NCBI RefSeq assembly: GCF_013403975.1
Contig: NZ_JABFDH010000006.1
Location: 217,767 to 281,766 of the forward strand
From: Winogradskyella ursingii
Lineage (GTDB): Bacteria > Bacteroidota > Bacteroidia > Flavobacteriales > Flavobacteriaceae
DNA length: 64,000 nt
Direction: 5' to 3'
Positions 27,354 through 36,206 of this stretch are shown here, piece after piece (within the stretch, counting starts at the first letter, position 1; each line of letters begins with the position of its first letter). The notes under the pieces are model-generated. The model saw only the letters and a program-made list of their open reading frames with translations, made no database searches and was not told the origin of the DNA. Position numbers and translations under genes: made by a program.

Positions 27354-28262
27354 TTACTTTCTAGGATGGTATTTTTCCAAAACATTGCTTAAATGTGAAC
27401 GATCCACGTGCATGTAAATTTCAGTGGTAGTAATGCTCTCGTGCCCAAGCATCATCTGTATAGCACGGAGATCCGCACCGTTTTCTAATAAATGAGTTGC
27501 AAAAGAATGTCTGAAGGTGTGAGGCGAAATGGATTTTTTTAGACCAGATATTTCAACTAGGTTTTTAATTATAGTGAATATCATTGCACGAGTTAATTTA
27601 CCTCCTTTAAAATTAAGAAATACGATATCTCGAGAGTCTGGATTTGGTTCAATCTTATTTCTAATTGAAAGCCAGGTGTCAATGTATTTCTGTGTGGTTG
27701 TCCCAATCGGTACAAAACGTTGTTTGTCACCTTTTCCGGTAACTTTGATAAAGCCTTCATCAAAAAATAAATCAGAGATCTTTAAATCTGTCAGTTCACT
27801 CACACGTAATCCACAGCTATAAAGCGTTTCGATAATGGCTTTGTTTCTGTGTCCTAAATTGATTTTTCTAAAGGTGTAATCTAAATCAATAGCATCAATC
27901 AGCAGATCTATATCTTTTACAGATAAGGTGTCGGGCAGTTTCCTTCCGATTTTAGGTGACTCAATTAAATCCAAAGGATTATTTGTCCTATACCCTTCAA
28001 AAATTAAGTAATCAAAAAAATTGCGTAACCCAGAAATTAACCTCGCCTGTGACCTCGAATTGATTTTTTTGGAGACATTATAAATAAATCCTTTTATTGT
28101 ATCATTTCCAATCTCTACAGGAGTAGCATTGATTTCGTTTTGGTTAAGATATTTTACGAGTTTTTTAATATCATAACTATAATTTACAATAGAATTAGAG
28201 GAAAGTCCACGTTCAATTTTAAGATAGTGCTGATATTCCGCAAGAGCTTGAGACCATTTCAT
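27354..28262 (-). CDS. xerD: Site-specific tyrosine recombinase XerD
   Basis: A 302-residue tyrosine recombinase. The N-terminal SAM-like core-binding domain (about 1-90, LKIERGLSSNSIVNYSYDI) is followed by the catalytic domain with ETLYSCGLRVSEL (catalytic Arg), HTFRHSFATHLLENG (His-x-x-Arg) and LGHESITTTEIYMHVD (His and nucleophilic Tyr). Length and position (divergent from aroQ with a barrel gene between) fit the chromosomal XerD that resolves dimers at dif, rather than an integrase of a mobile element; no att-like repeats flank it. Confidence 0.9.
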   Translation of the reverse strand: MKWSQALAEYQHYLKIERGLSSNSIVNYSYDIKKLVKYLNQNEINATPVEIGNDTIKGFIYNVSKKINSRSQARLISGLRNFFDYLIFEGYRTNNPLDLIESPKIGRKLPDTLSVKDIDLLIDAIDLDYTFRKINLGHRNKAIIETLYSCGLRVSELTDLKISDLFFDEGFIKVTGKGDKQRFVPIGTTTQKYIDTWLSIRNKIEPNPDSRDIVFLNFKGGKLTRAMIFTIIKNLVEISGLKKSISPHTFRHSFATHLLENGADLRAIQMMLGHESITTTEIYMHVDRSHLSNVLEKYHPRK

Positions 28263-28333
28263 AATTCAAATATCGCTAAATCTTATAATAAATACATATT
28301 TAATATAGCATTATACTTATACTAGATTAGCGC

Positions 28334-28412
28334 AAAATGTTAATAACTATAAAATTAATAATCTGTTTATAAGTGAATTAAAATTTTATGTTTATAAAAA
28401 TGTTAATAACTC
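28334..28412. repeat. 15-bp direct repeat in the xerD / barrel intergenic region
   Basis: AAAATGTTAATAACT occurs at 28334-28348 and again at 28398-28412, start-to-start distance 64 bases, upstream of the beta-barrel gene at 28483. It could be a regulatory site, but the sequence is A/T-rich and chance is not excluded. Confidence 0.35.
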
Positions 28413-28482
28413 TGTCTTAAAAATTTTATAACATCAAAAAAAGTGTTTAGCTTGTATTAACCAATTTTAAAACTTAAATATT

Positions 28483-29004
28483 ATGAAAAAATTATTTTTA
28501 TGTGCTGCTGTTGCAGTATTTGCATTTACTAGCGTAAATGCGCAAGGTGACGATGATCACGGTGCAATACAAGAGGGTAAATGGCAAATTGAAATTAACA
28601 CAGGTTCCTGGACTACAGGAAGTACTGCTTTTTCATTGACATCTGTTGATGGTGAAACTATGTGGTCAGCTGGAGCGGAAGGTGGTTATTTTGTGATTGA
28701 TAACTTGGCTATTAAAGCTGGGTTAGGGTATTCTGATTTTGGTGATGATTTCTCATCATTTAATTACAAAATAGGTGCTAAGTATTACATTGCAAATGAA
28801 TTTCCTGTCGGTGTAGATTTTACGGGTACTAGTTTCAAAGATGCTGATGAAAACCCATCTTATGTAGGTGTCGAAGGTGGTTATGCATGGTTTATTACCC
28901 CAAAAGTGAGTATTGAACCTAAGTTAAGATACAATGTATCGATGAACAGTGATTTTTATGATGATGCACTTCAGTTTTTAATTGGATTTGCGGTCCATTT
29001 ATAA
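28483..29004 (+). CDS. Outer membrane beta-barrel protein
   Basis: A 173-residue exported protein with a clear signal peptide (MKKLFLCAAVAVFAFTSVNAQ, cleavage after NA). The mature part is a small eight-strand-type barrel of the OmpW/porin-like 'outer membrane beta-barrel' class (GYFVIDNLAIKAGLGYSDF, GVEGGYAWFITPKVSIEPKL) ending FAVHL. Specific function unknown. A strong terminator separates it from aroQ. Confidence 0.8.
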   Translation: MKKLFLCAAVAVFAFTSVNAQGDDDHGAIQEGKWQIEINTGSWTTGSTAFSLTSVDGETMWSAGAEGGYFVIDNLAIKAGLGYSDFGDDFSSFNYKIGAKYYIANEFPVGVDFTGTSFKDADENPSYVGVEGGYAWFITPKVSIEPKLRYNVSMNSDFYDDALQFLIGFAVHL

Positions 29005-29023
29005 AGTGAGAAATATTTGTTTC

Positions 29024-29053
29024 AACCCGACATCTAAAATGTCGGGTTTTTTT
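29024..29053 (+). terminator. Intrinsic terminator after the barrel gene
   Basis: AACCCGACAT (29024-29033) pairs with ATGTCGGGTT (29039-29048) around a 5-base loop, followed by T residues. Confidence 0.9.
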
Positions 29054-29079
29054 ATGCATTAGTTTTATATATTTACTTT

Positions 29080-29496
29080 ATGAAAAAAATAATTATTATT
29101 AATGGTCCTAATCTGAACCTATTGGGAAAGCGTGAAACTAACATTTACGGTACCCTTACTTTTATGGAATTTTTTAATTCTATTATTAAAAAATTTGATA
29201 ATGTTGAGTTGGTACATTTTCAATCGAATATAGAAGGAGAGCTTATAGACAAATTACAAGAAGTTGGATTTTCTTATGACGGAATTATCCTAAATGCTGC
29301 TGCTTATACGCACACATCCGTTGGTATTGGAGATGCTGTAAAAGCAATTGAAACTCCTGTTGTGGAGGTGCATATTTCCAATACATTTTCTCGTGAAGAC
29401 TTTAGACACAAATCTTATATTTCTCCCAATGCTAAAGGTGTTATAGTCGGTTTTGGTTTGCAAAGCTATGAATTAGCCATACACAGTTTTTTATGA
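29080..29496 (+). CDS. aroQ: Type II 3-dehydroquinate dehydratase
   Basis: A 138-residue type II dehydroquinase of the shikimate pathway. IINGPNLNLLGKRE at the N-terminus (catalytic Arg on the lid and tyrosine in TNIYG), QSNIEGELIDKLQ, ILNAAAYTHTSVGIGDA and VEVHISN (general-base His) are all present, and the length is normal. A TATATTTA box at 29068-29075 is only four bases before the ATG, hinting at a very short or absent leader. The following barrel gene overlaps it by four bases. Confidence 0.95.
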   Translation: MKKIIIINGPNLNLLGKRETNIYGTLTFMEFFNSIIKKFDNVELVHFQSNIEGELIDKLQEVGFSYDGIILNAAAYTHTSVGIGDAVKAIETPVVEVHISNTFSREDFRHKSYISPNAKGVIVGFGLQSYELAIHSFL

Positions 29497-29966
29497 GATA
29501 TTCAATTTTAGCCCTTTTTTTATTTGCGGTAAGTTTTTCTGGAAATTCTCAAACCCAATTTGGAGTTAAAGGAGGAGTAAGTGTTACTTTTTTTAAAATT
29601 GATGAAGGTAATTTTGGAGATAATCCTGATACTGAGGTTGGTTATTTTGGTGGTTTTTTTGTCGATTTTAAAATTGACAAAAGTTTTCATATTCAACCGG
29701 AATTAGTATATAAAGGAATTGGCGAACTCAATTTTATTAATGCTCCCATTTATCTAAAATACGACGTAAACAATAACTTTCATTTTTTGGTTGGCCCAAG
29801 TCTTAATTATTTCTTCGATATTTTTAATAATAAGTTTAAGGTGAGGGCAGATGTAAGTTTAGCTTATGATTTATCCAACAATTTAGATATTCATATGAAA
29901 TACACCTTAGGCTTCGAAGAGTTGTCTCCTAATATTGTATTTCTCGGTTTAGGATATAGGCTTTAA
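29493..29966 (+). CDS. Small outer membrane beta-barrel protein
   Basis: A 157-residue exported protein with signal peptide (cleavage near GNSQ). The mature part has the PorT/OmpX-like barrel pattern (FGVKGGVSVTFFKI, FHIQPELVYKGIGELNFI, LGLGYRL at the C-terminus). It starts within the ATGA overlap at the end of aroQ, so it is translationally coupled to that gene, although no functional link to shikimate metabolism is evident. A bidirectional terminator follows. Confidence 0.75.
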   Translation: MRYSILALFLFAVSFSGNSQTQFGVKGGVSVTFFKIDEGNFGDNPDTEVGYFGGFFVDFKIDKSFHIQPELVYKGIGELNFINAPIYLKYDVNNNFHFLVGPSLNYFFDIFNNKFKVRADVSLAYDLSNNLDIHMKYTLGFEELSPNIVFLGLGYRL

Positions 29967-29980
29967 TACGATTCAAAATA

Positions 29981-30010
29981 AAAAAAGCGATTCTTTTGAA
30001 TCGCTTTTTT
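29981..30010. terminator. Bidirectional terminator between the barrel gene and lpdA
   Basis: GCGATTC and GAATCGC form a perfect stem around four T residues, flanked by A and T runs, so it works for the plus-strand barrel gene and the minus-strand lpdA. Confidence 0.85.
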
Positions 30011-30035
30011 TATTTAATTACTTTTTTCTTTTAGA

Positions 30036-31412
30036 TTAAAGATGAATTACTTCGTCATAAGCATCTGCAACAGCTTCCATAACGGCCTCACTCATAGTTG
30101 GGTGAGGGTGCACAGCTTTTAAGACTTCATGTCCTGTGGTTTCCAGCTTTCTGCCTAATACAGCTTCTGCTATCATATCGGTAACACCTGCACCGATCAT
30201 GTGGCAGCCTAACCATTCTCCATATTTTGCATCAAAAATCACTTTTACAAAACCATCTTTAGTACCAGCAGCACTTGCTTTTCCGGAAGCAGAAAACGGA
30301 AATTTTCCAATTTTCACTTCCAAACCTTGTTCTTTTGCTTGGGCTTCTGTGAGTCCAACACTTGCAACTTCAGGTGAGCAATAAGTACAGCCTGGGATAT
30401 TACCATAATCTAGTGCTTCTACATGTTGTCCTGCAATTTTTTCTACACATAAAATACCTTCTGCAGAAGCTACGTGAGCTAATGCTTGTCCTGGAGTAAC
30501 ATCTCCAATGGCATAATATCCAGGAATATTGGTTTGATAATAATCGTTCACCAAAATTTTATCTCTGTCTACGGCGATACCCACATCTTCCAATCCAATA
30601 TTTTCAATGTTAGATTTAATCCCAACCGCAGATAAAACAATATCCGCTTCTAGTGTTTCTTCTCCTTTTTTAGTCTTCACGGTTGCTTTAACTCCTGTTC
30701 CTGAAGTATCAACTTTGGTGACCTCAGAGGAAGTCATTATTTTAATCCCGGATTTTTTAAAGCTGCGTTCTAATTGTTTTGATACGTCATCATCTTCAAC
30801 AGGAACTATTTTATCTAAAAATTCAACAATTGTTACTTCAGTTCCCATGGAATTATAGAAATAAGCGAACTCAACACCAATAGCTCCAGAACCTACAACA
30901 ATCATTTTCTTTGGTTGCTTATCTAATGTCATGGCTTGTCTGTAGCCAATCACTTTTTTACCATCTTGCGGCAAACTTGGCAATTCGCGAGAGCGTGCAC
31001 CAGTTGCTATTATAATATGATCTGCAGAATATTCCTTTCCATCAACATCAATTTTTTTACCGTTTTTTAGTTTTCCAAAACCTTCAATGACATCAATTTT
31101 GTTCTTTTTCATTAAAAATTTAACACCATTACTCATTCCGTCAGCAACTCCACGGCTACGCTTTACAACCTCATCAAAGTCGTGTTCTGCATCTTTCACT
31201 TTTAATCCGTAATCTTCAGCATGCTTCAGATATTCAAACACCTGGGCAGATTTTAAGAGTGCTTTAGTTGGAATACAGCCCCAATTAAGGCATACACCAC
31301 CAAGACTTTCTTTTTCTACAACTGCAGTTTTAAATCCTAATTGAGAGGCTCTAATTGCAGTTACATAGCCACCTGGCCCACTTCCTAAAACTATAATATC
31401 GTATTTACTCAT
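30036..31412 (-). CDS. lpdA: Dihydrolipoyl dehydrogenase (E3)
   Basis: A 458-residue flavoprotein disulphide reductase, the E3 component that reoxidises lipoamide in 2-oxoacid dehydrogenase complexes and the glycine cleavage system. FAD site VLGSGPGGYVTAI at the N-terminus, redox-active disulphide GGVCLNWGCIPTKALL (about 37-52), NAD site VVGSGAIGVEFA, and the C-terminal His-Glu dyad HPHPTMSE are intact. No E1 or E2 gene is adjacent. It is monocistronic and ends at the 30.0 kb terminator. Confidence 0.95.
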   Translation of the reverse strand: MSKYDIIVLGSGPGGYVTAIRASQLGFKTAVVEKESLGGVCLNWGCIPTKALLKSAQVFEYLKHAEDYGLKVKDAEHDFDEVVKRSRGVADGMSNGVKFLMKKNKIDVIEGFGKLKNGKKIDVDGKEYSADHIIIATGARSRELPSLPQDGKKVIGYRQAMTLDKQPKKMIVVGSGAIGVEFAYFYNSMGTEVTIVEFLDKIVPVEDDDVSKQLERSFKKSGIKIMTSSEVTKVDTSGTGVKATVKTKKGEETLEADIVLSAVGIKSNIENIGLEDVGIAVDRDKILVNDYYQTNIPGYYAIGDVTPGQALAHVASAEGILCVEKIAGQHVEALDYGNIPGCTYCSPEVASVGLTEAQAKEQGLEVKIGKFPFSASGKASAAGTKDGFVKVIFDAKYGEWLGCHMIGAGVTDMIAEAVLGRKLETTGHEVLKAVHPHPTMSEAVMEAVADAYDEVIHL

Positions 31413-31628
31413 GCGTAATTTATTAGATGAATTTTGAGTTCACAAAAATATAAAAATCCAATAACAATAGTGTGTATTTAATTGGTAAATCATTTTCTGT
31501 ACAGTTGAGCTACCTTTAAGTTTTAATATTCCATTGCCTTTTTTTAATTAAGTAAATATGAGGTATACTCTAGGTTATTTGGGATAATATATAAATCTTA
31601 TGCGTTAAGGATTACAAAGACAATATTT

Positions 31629-31660
31629 TAAATTTGACACTAAGACTAAAAATATAGTCT
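31629..31660 (+). promoter_or_regulatory. Candidate -7 element and adjacent palindrome before the lipoprotein gene at 31691
   Basis: TAAATTTG (31629-31636) matches TAnnTTTG exactly, but no properly spaced TTG lies upstream. Immediately downstream, AGACTA (31643-31648) and TAGTCT (31655-31660) form a perfect inverted repeat at the predicted transcription start, where a repressor could act. The rest of this 278-base gap shows nothing recognisable. Confidence 0.4.
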
Positions 31661-31690
31661 AAAAATTAACTAATATAAAATCTCAAAAAA

Positions 31691-32263
31691 ATGAAAAAAT
31701 TTCTAATATTATTAAGTTTAGCTGCAATAATAACAAGTTGCAAAGTAGATAAAGAAGAGAGCGGTGAGTTGCCGTCAGTGGACGTCGATGTAGATGCCGA
31801 CTCAGGTGAATTACCGGAATACGATGTAGACTGGGCAGATGTCAATGTTGGTACAAGAACAAAGATGGTAGAAGTACCTAAGGTTGTTATTGTAATGGAA
31901 GAAGAGGAAGTGGAAGTTCCTTACCTAGATGTTGATATGCCTGGTGAAGACAAAATGGAGAGATCTATTGTTGTCGAAGCAGAGGTTGAAGGTAAAGAGC
32001 ACGATATAGAGATTCAAGAAATTAGAGCTAGTAATAACAGACTCTATGTTATCTCTACAATTGAAGAGATGGAAACAGATTTAGATGGTAAAACAATGAG
32101 AATTCAAGATCAGGTAGAGCTTAACGCACCCGATTTGGATGTAAAACATATTATCGTTGGTAAAAAAGTTGACCGTTCTTTTAATAATAATTACACTTAT
32201 GTAAACTCAATGAACGATTTAGATGAAATGGCTAAAAACGCCAAAGTTATTTACAAAAAATAA
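31691..32263 (+). CDS. Acidic lipoprotein, function unknown
   Basis: A 190-residue protein with lipoprotein leader MKKFLILLSLAAIITSC (Cys17). The following 80 residues are very acidic and contain two imperfect SGELPxxDVD units (ESGELPSVDVDVDAD, DSGELPEYDVDWAD) and a valine/glutamate stretch (VVIVMEEEEVEVPYLDVDMP); the rest is mixed alpha/beta. No family recognised. Probably an envelope protein; acidity suggests calcium or cationic polymer interaction, which is speculation. It ends at a strong bidirectional terminator. Confidence 0.7.
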   Translation: MKKFLILLSLAAIITSCKVDKEESGELPSVDVDVDADSGELPEYDVDWADVNVGTRTKMVEVPKVVIVMEEEEVEVPYLDVDMPGEDKMERSIVVEAEVEGKEHDIEIQEIRASNNRLYVISTIEEMETDLDGKTMRIQDQVELNAPDLDVKHIIVGKKVDRSFNNNYTYVNSMNDLDEMAKNAKVIYKK

Positions 32264-32282
32264 CTCCAAATAGATAAATAAA

Positions 32283-32320
32283 AAAATAGACCAAATGATT
32301 AATTTCATTTGGTCTATTTT
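32283..32320. terminator. Bidirectional terminator
   Basis: AAAATAGACCAAATGA (32283-32298) pairs with TCATTTGGTCTATTTT around a six-base loop; flanking A and T runs allow termination in both directions (lipoprotein gene rightward, DUF1572 gene leftward). Confidence 0.85.
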
Positions 32321-32323
32321 ATT

Positions 32324-32875
32324 TTATAAGTCTTTTGTGAAGTGTCTTCGTCCTTTTTCTTTGCTGAATTTTTTCTCATTATAACTAGAGGATGCTCCTT
32401 TAGGGATAGAAAGCGATTGCCATTCCTTACCTTTGTGTAGTTTGCCTATATAAACAATTTGTCCTACATGATAGGCATAATGCATCATCTGTCTATTAAT
32501 GGCTTTAGCTATTGTATGCCCTTGGTTTCTTATATAAACAACTCGTTCAAAATCACTTTTAGTTAACGACTTTAAAGCTACAAAGAGACAAGCCCATCCT
32601 TTGTTCCAAGTGGTTGATAATTCTTCTTTAGAGTTAAAAGTATCTATAAATTCCGTGTCACGGTTTCTCCATTCTTTTTCACCGTCCTCTGTCATAAAAT
32701 TGGTCCAACGGCTTAACATATTGCCAGTCATATGTTTTACGATAATAGAAATGGAATTAGAATCCTCTTCCAACTGCTTCTGAAGCTGTTCAAATGTAAG
32801 TTGTTCAAAAGTCTTTTCGCCAAGTGTCTTATAATATTCAAACTGTTTAATAACACTTGGCAAGAAACTTTTCAT
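32324..32875 (-). CDS. DUF1572 (DinB-like) family protein
   Basis: A cytoplasmic protein of about 183 residues with a four-helix DinB/YfiT-like fold. FLPSVIKQFEYYKTLGEKTFEQL, IIVKHMTGNMLSRWTNFMTEDGEKEWRNRD and MMHYAYHVGQIVYIGK carry the histidines expected for a metal site (positions about 49, 133 and 137). These superfamily members include thiol S-transferases, but DUF1572 itself is uncharacterised. I prefer the ATG at 32875 (MKSFLP) over the one two codons upstream. It is followed 11 bases upstream in the same direction by msrB, so the two may be co-transcribed. Confidence 0.8.
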   Translation of the reverse strand: MKSFLPSVIKQFEYYKTLGEKTFEQLTFEQLQKQLEEDSNSISIIVKHMTGNMLSRWTNFMTEDGEKEWRNRDTEFIDTFNSKEELSTTWNKGWACLFVALKSLTKSDFERVVYIRNQGHTIAKAINRQMMHYAYHVGQIVYIGKLHKGKEWQSLSIPKGASSSYNEKKFSKEKGRRHFTKDL

Positions 32876-32886
32876 GTGCAATAAAA

Positions 32887-33372
32887 TTATTTATCTGCAG
32901 GAACAAATATCAAGGCATCTCCATTGATACAGTGGCGTTTGCCAGTTGTTTCTTTAGGCCCATCATTAAATACATGGCCTAAATGGCCGCCACATGTAGC
33001 ACAATGCTCCTCGTTTCTAGTATAGCCCAATTTGTTATCTGTGCCAAAAGCTACGTTACCTTCAATAGGTCTGTCAAAACTTGGCCAACCTGTACCGGAA
33101 TCAAATTTGTGTTCGCTTTTAAATAATGGTGTGTTACATCCTGCACAGTGATAAGTACCGTCTTCATATTTCTTGTTCAAAGGACTGGAAAACGGACGTT
33201 CAGTACCTTCTTCTCTTAAAATGTAGAATTGTTCATCTGTTAATTCGGCTTTCCATTCTGCTTCAGTTTTAGTAACTGGAAATTTTTCTTGGGATTTGGT
33301 TTCCTTTTTTTGAGCCGAAGAATTACAGCTTAAAAACAACCCGATAGTCAATAATAATATAGTCTTTTTCAT
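32887..33372 (-). CDS. msrB: Peptide-methionine (R)-S-oxide reductase, exported
   Basis: A 161-residue MsrB with a lipoprotein-type leader (LLLTIGLFLSC then NSSAQKK), so it repairs oxidised methionine in the envelope rather than the cytoplasm. Zinc-binding CAGCNTPLF and CATCGGHLGHVF motifs, the GTGWPSF substrate motif and the catalytic cysteine in RHCINGDAL near the C-terminus are present. The resolving cysteine used by some MsrB proteins is not obvious. The DUF1572 gene follows closely on the same strand. Confidence 0.92.
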   Translation of the reverse strand: MKKTILLLTIGLFLSCNSSAQKKETKSQEKFPVTKTEAEWKAELTDEQFYILREEGTERPFSSPLNKKYEDGTYHCAGCNTPLFKSEHKFDSGTGWPSFDRPIEGNVAFGTDNKLGYTRNEEHCATCGGHLGHVFNDGPKETTGKRHCINGDALIFVPADK

Positions 33373-33529
33373 AATATAAATTTACAAATTTTGTACGTTG
33401 GTTTAGTCGTATTAACGTTAATTTAATTACGAAATCGTTTGATTTTATTTTTTCTTTAACATTAGGACTTTAAGTAAGGCTTATGACATAAAAATTGTTA
33501 AATTTATAACTTACAAGAAAATAAGTCAA

Positions 33530-34933
33530 ATGAGAATTTTGCATGTTAGCGCAGAGTGTTATCCGGTTGCCAAGGTTGGTGGATTGGCAGATGTCGTAGG
33601 TGCCTTGCCTAAATATCAAAATGGACTAGGAGCAAAAAGTGCCGTTATCATGCCTTTTTACAATAATTCATTTAGTAAAAAACACAACTTTAAATCTACA
33701 CATGAGGGAATTCTTATATTAGGCAATCAGCGCATACCTTACCAGGTTTTGCAAACTGAGCAGGCCGTTTTAGAATTCGATATTTATTTTGTTCATATTG
33801 AGCATTTGCTTTATCAGGATTATGTGTATTCGTCCAACGACATGGATCGGTTTTTGGCATTTCAGATTGCAGTAATGAATTGGATTCTTACTCTAGATAA
33901 AAAACCAGATTACATCCATTGCCACGACCACCATACAGGTCTTATACCTTTTATGGCACAGGAAAGTTATAATTACCAAAGTTTGAATAATATTCCAATT
34001 ATAACCACGATACATAATGCACAATATCAAGGCTGGTTTGGTCATGAGAACTTATATAAGATACCAGAATTTAATATAAAGCAAGTAGGACTATTGGATT
34101 GGAAAGGTATTGTGAATCCACTTGCAGCAGCCATAAAATGCGCGTGGCGCGTTACAACGGTGTCACCAAGTTATATGGAGGAATTGAAACTCCGGGCTAA
34201 TGGTCTTGAAAGCTTATTGAGAGCCGAAAGTGGCAAATGTGTTGGGATATTAAACGGTATTGATTCCAAGGTTTGGAATCCTGAAACTGATGATTATCTC
34301 ATAAAGAATTATAAAAAATCTACTTTACAAGCCGGGAAATTAGGAAACAAAAAGTGGTTGTGTCAACAGTTTGATTTGGACGCATCAAAACCATTGTTCG
34401 TTTTTATTGGTCGTTTAGTTGGCGAAAAAGGAGCAGAGTTGCTTCCTGCGATTTGCTATGAAGCTTTAAAGAACAGACAAATTTCCGTTTTGGTATTGGG
34501 TTCTGGAGACAAAACAACTGAGAGCCAACTTATGAGTTTAATTCCTCATTACAAAGGCAACTATAATGCATTTATCGGTTATGATGAAAGGCTTTCACAT
34601 ATTATGTATGCTGGTGCAGATTTTCTGTTAATGCCGTCTCGTGTTGAGCCTTGCGGACTAAACCAAATGTATTCTTTGCGCTATGGAACAGTGCCAATAG
34701 TAAGACGAATTGGTGGACTAAAAGATACGGTTATTGATATTGGTGATGGAGGTTTTGGTATTTGCCATAATCAAGTGAGCGTTAGTGATGTTGTTTATTC
34801 CATTGATAGAGCTGTTGATTTTTATAATAACACTACCGCATTTAGAAAAAATAGAAAGCGAATAATGGAAATAGACCATTCGTGGAATGTTTCTGCTCAG
34901 GCATATATCAATTTATATAAATCAATAAACTAA
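33530..34933 (+). CDS. glgA: Glycogen synthase (GT5)
   Basis: A 467-residue ADP-glucose-dependent glycogen synthase that extends alpha-1,4-glucan chains. The N-terminal KVGGLADVVGALP (about 15-27) binds ADP; HCHDHHTGLIP, TTIHNAQYQGWFG and the C-terminal LMPSRVEPCGLNQMYSLRYGT with its catalytic Glu are diagnostic of GT5. First gene of a tight cluster: glgC starts four bases after its stop. Confidence 0.95.
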   Translation: MRILHVSAECYPVAKVGGLADVVGALPKYQNGLGAKSAVIMPFYNNSFSKKHNFKSTHEGILILGNQRIPYQVLQTEQAVLEFDIYFVHIEHLLYQDYVYSSNDMDRFLAFQIAVMNWILTLDKKPDYIHCHDHHTGLIPFMAQESYNYQSLNNIPIITTIHNAQYQGWFGHENLYKIPEFNIKQVGLLDWKGIVNPLAAAIKCAWRVTTVSPSYMEELKLRANGLESLLRAESGKCVGILNGIDSKVWNPETDDYLIKNYKKSTLQAGKLGNKKWLCQQFDLDASKPLFVFIGRLVGEKGAELLPAICYEALKNRQISVLVLGSGDKTTESQLMSLIPHYKGNYNAFIGYDERLSHIMYAGADFLLMPSRVEPCGLNQMYSLRYGTVPIVRRIGGLKDTVIDIGDGGFGICHNQVSVSDVVYSIDRAVDFYNNTTAFRKNRKRIMEIDHSWNVSAQAYINLYKSIN

Positions 34934-34937
34934 GACT

Positions 34938-36203
34938 ATGATTAATGACAAGGTGTTGGCTATAATACTAGGAGGCGGACAAGGTTCAAGGCTTTATCCT
35001 CTCACAGAAAAACGTTCTAAACCGGCAGTGCCAATTGCGGGAAAGTACAGATTGGTAGATATCCCTATTTCAAATTGTATTAATTCTGATATAAAAAGAA
35101 TGTTTGTGTTAACGCAATTCAATTCTGCGTCGTTAAATAAACATATCAAAAACACCTTTCATTTTAGTTTTTTTAGTTCTGCCTTCGTAGATGTATTGGC
35201 TGCGGAGCAAACCATAAAAAGTGATCAATGGTTTCAAGGTACAGCAGATGCTGTACGGCAGAGTATGCATCATTTTACGCAACACGATTTTGACTATGCA
35301 TTAATACTGTCTGGGGACCAGTTATATCAAATGGATTATAACCAGATGATAAAAGCTCACATTGAGTCTGAAGCAGATATTTCAGTTGGTACCTATCCGG
35401 TAAATGCAAAGGATGGCACAGGTTTTGGAATTATGAAAACTGATAAACATAATCAGATTACTTCGTTTATTGAGAAACCAAATTCGGATGTCATTGTAGA
35501 TTGGAAATCTGATGTAAGTGAAGAAATGAAACAACAAGGTCGTCATTACCTTGGTTCTACAGGGATTTATATCTTCAACAAAGATTTATTGGTGAAATTA
35601 ATGGATGATGAAAGTACTGTTGATTTCGGTAAGGAAATTATACCACAATCAATTGATAAGTACAAGACCATGAGCTATCCTTTTGAAGGATATTGGACAG
35701 ATATCGGAACTATAGAATCATTCTTTGAAGCTAATCTTGGGTTAACAGACAATATTCCACAATTTAATTTATATGATAATGATGCTCGTGTTTATACTCG
35801 TGCTAGGATTTTACCAACTTCAAAAATATCAGGCACACAACTAGATAAATCCGTTATTGCGGAAGGTTGTTTGATAAGTGCTGCCAAAATTCAAAACTCA
35901 GTAATAGGTATTCGTTCGCGCATCGGTAAAGATTCGGTAATTACAAACACTTATATGATGGGTAGCGATTATTATGAGTCTTTAGACGATATTGCTAACA
36001 AAAAGACCGATATATTGGCAGGTATAGGGGAACGTTGTTTTATAAAAAATTGCATTTTAGACAAACATGTGCGTATTGGTGATGATGTAAAAATTGAAGG
36101 AAAACCAGATATGGAAGATACCGAAACCGACACCTATGTGGTCAGAGATGGTATTATTGTTATTAAAAAAGGAGCAACAATAGCTAAAGGAACCGTAATA
36201 TAA
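34938..36203 (+). CDS. glgC: Glucose-1-phosphate adenylyltransferase
   Basis: A 421-residue ADP-glucose pyrophosphorylase making the glycosyl donor for GlgA, the committed and allosterically controlled step of glycogen synthesis. AIILGGGQGSRLYPLTEKRSKPAVP at the N-terminus (nucleotide and allosteric sites), the GTADAVRQ motif, FIEKPN and the C-terminal left-handed beta-helix (hexapeptide-like VIAEGCLI, VIGIRSRIG) are present. It lies between glgA and glgB with four- and three-base gaps, clearly one operon. Confidence 0.95.
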   Translation: MINDKVLAIILGGGQGSRLYPLTEKRSKPAVPIAGKYRLVDIPISNCINSDIKRMFVLTQFNSASLNKHIKNTFHFSFFSSAFVDVLAAEQTIKSDQWFQGTADAVRQSMHHFTQHDFDYALILSGDQLYQMDYNQMIKAHIESEADISVGTYPVNAKDGTGFGIMKTDKHNQITSFIEKPNSDVIVDWKSDVSEEMKQQGRHYLGSTGIYIFNKDLLVKLMDDESTVDFGKEIIPQSIDKYKTMSYPFEGYWTDIGTIESFFEANLGLTDNIPQFNLYDNDARVYTRARILPTSKISGTQLDKSVIAEGCLISAAKIQNSVIGIRSRIGKDSVITNTYMMGSDYYESLDDIANKKTDILAGIGERCFIKNCILDKHVRIGDDVKIEGKPDMEDTETDTYVVRDGIIVIKKGATIAKGTVI

Positions 36204-36206
36204 TTA

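Noticed and set aside
27354..28262. Integrase of an integrated element
   Set aside because: Length, motifs and location next to aroQ fit chromosomal XerD; there are no flanking att repeats, tRNA or foreign-looking genes.
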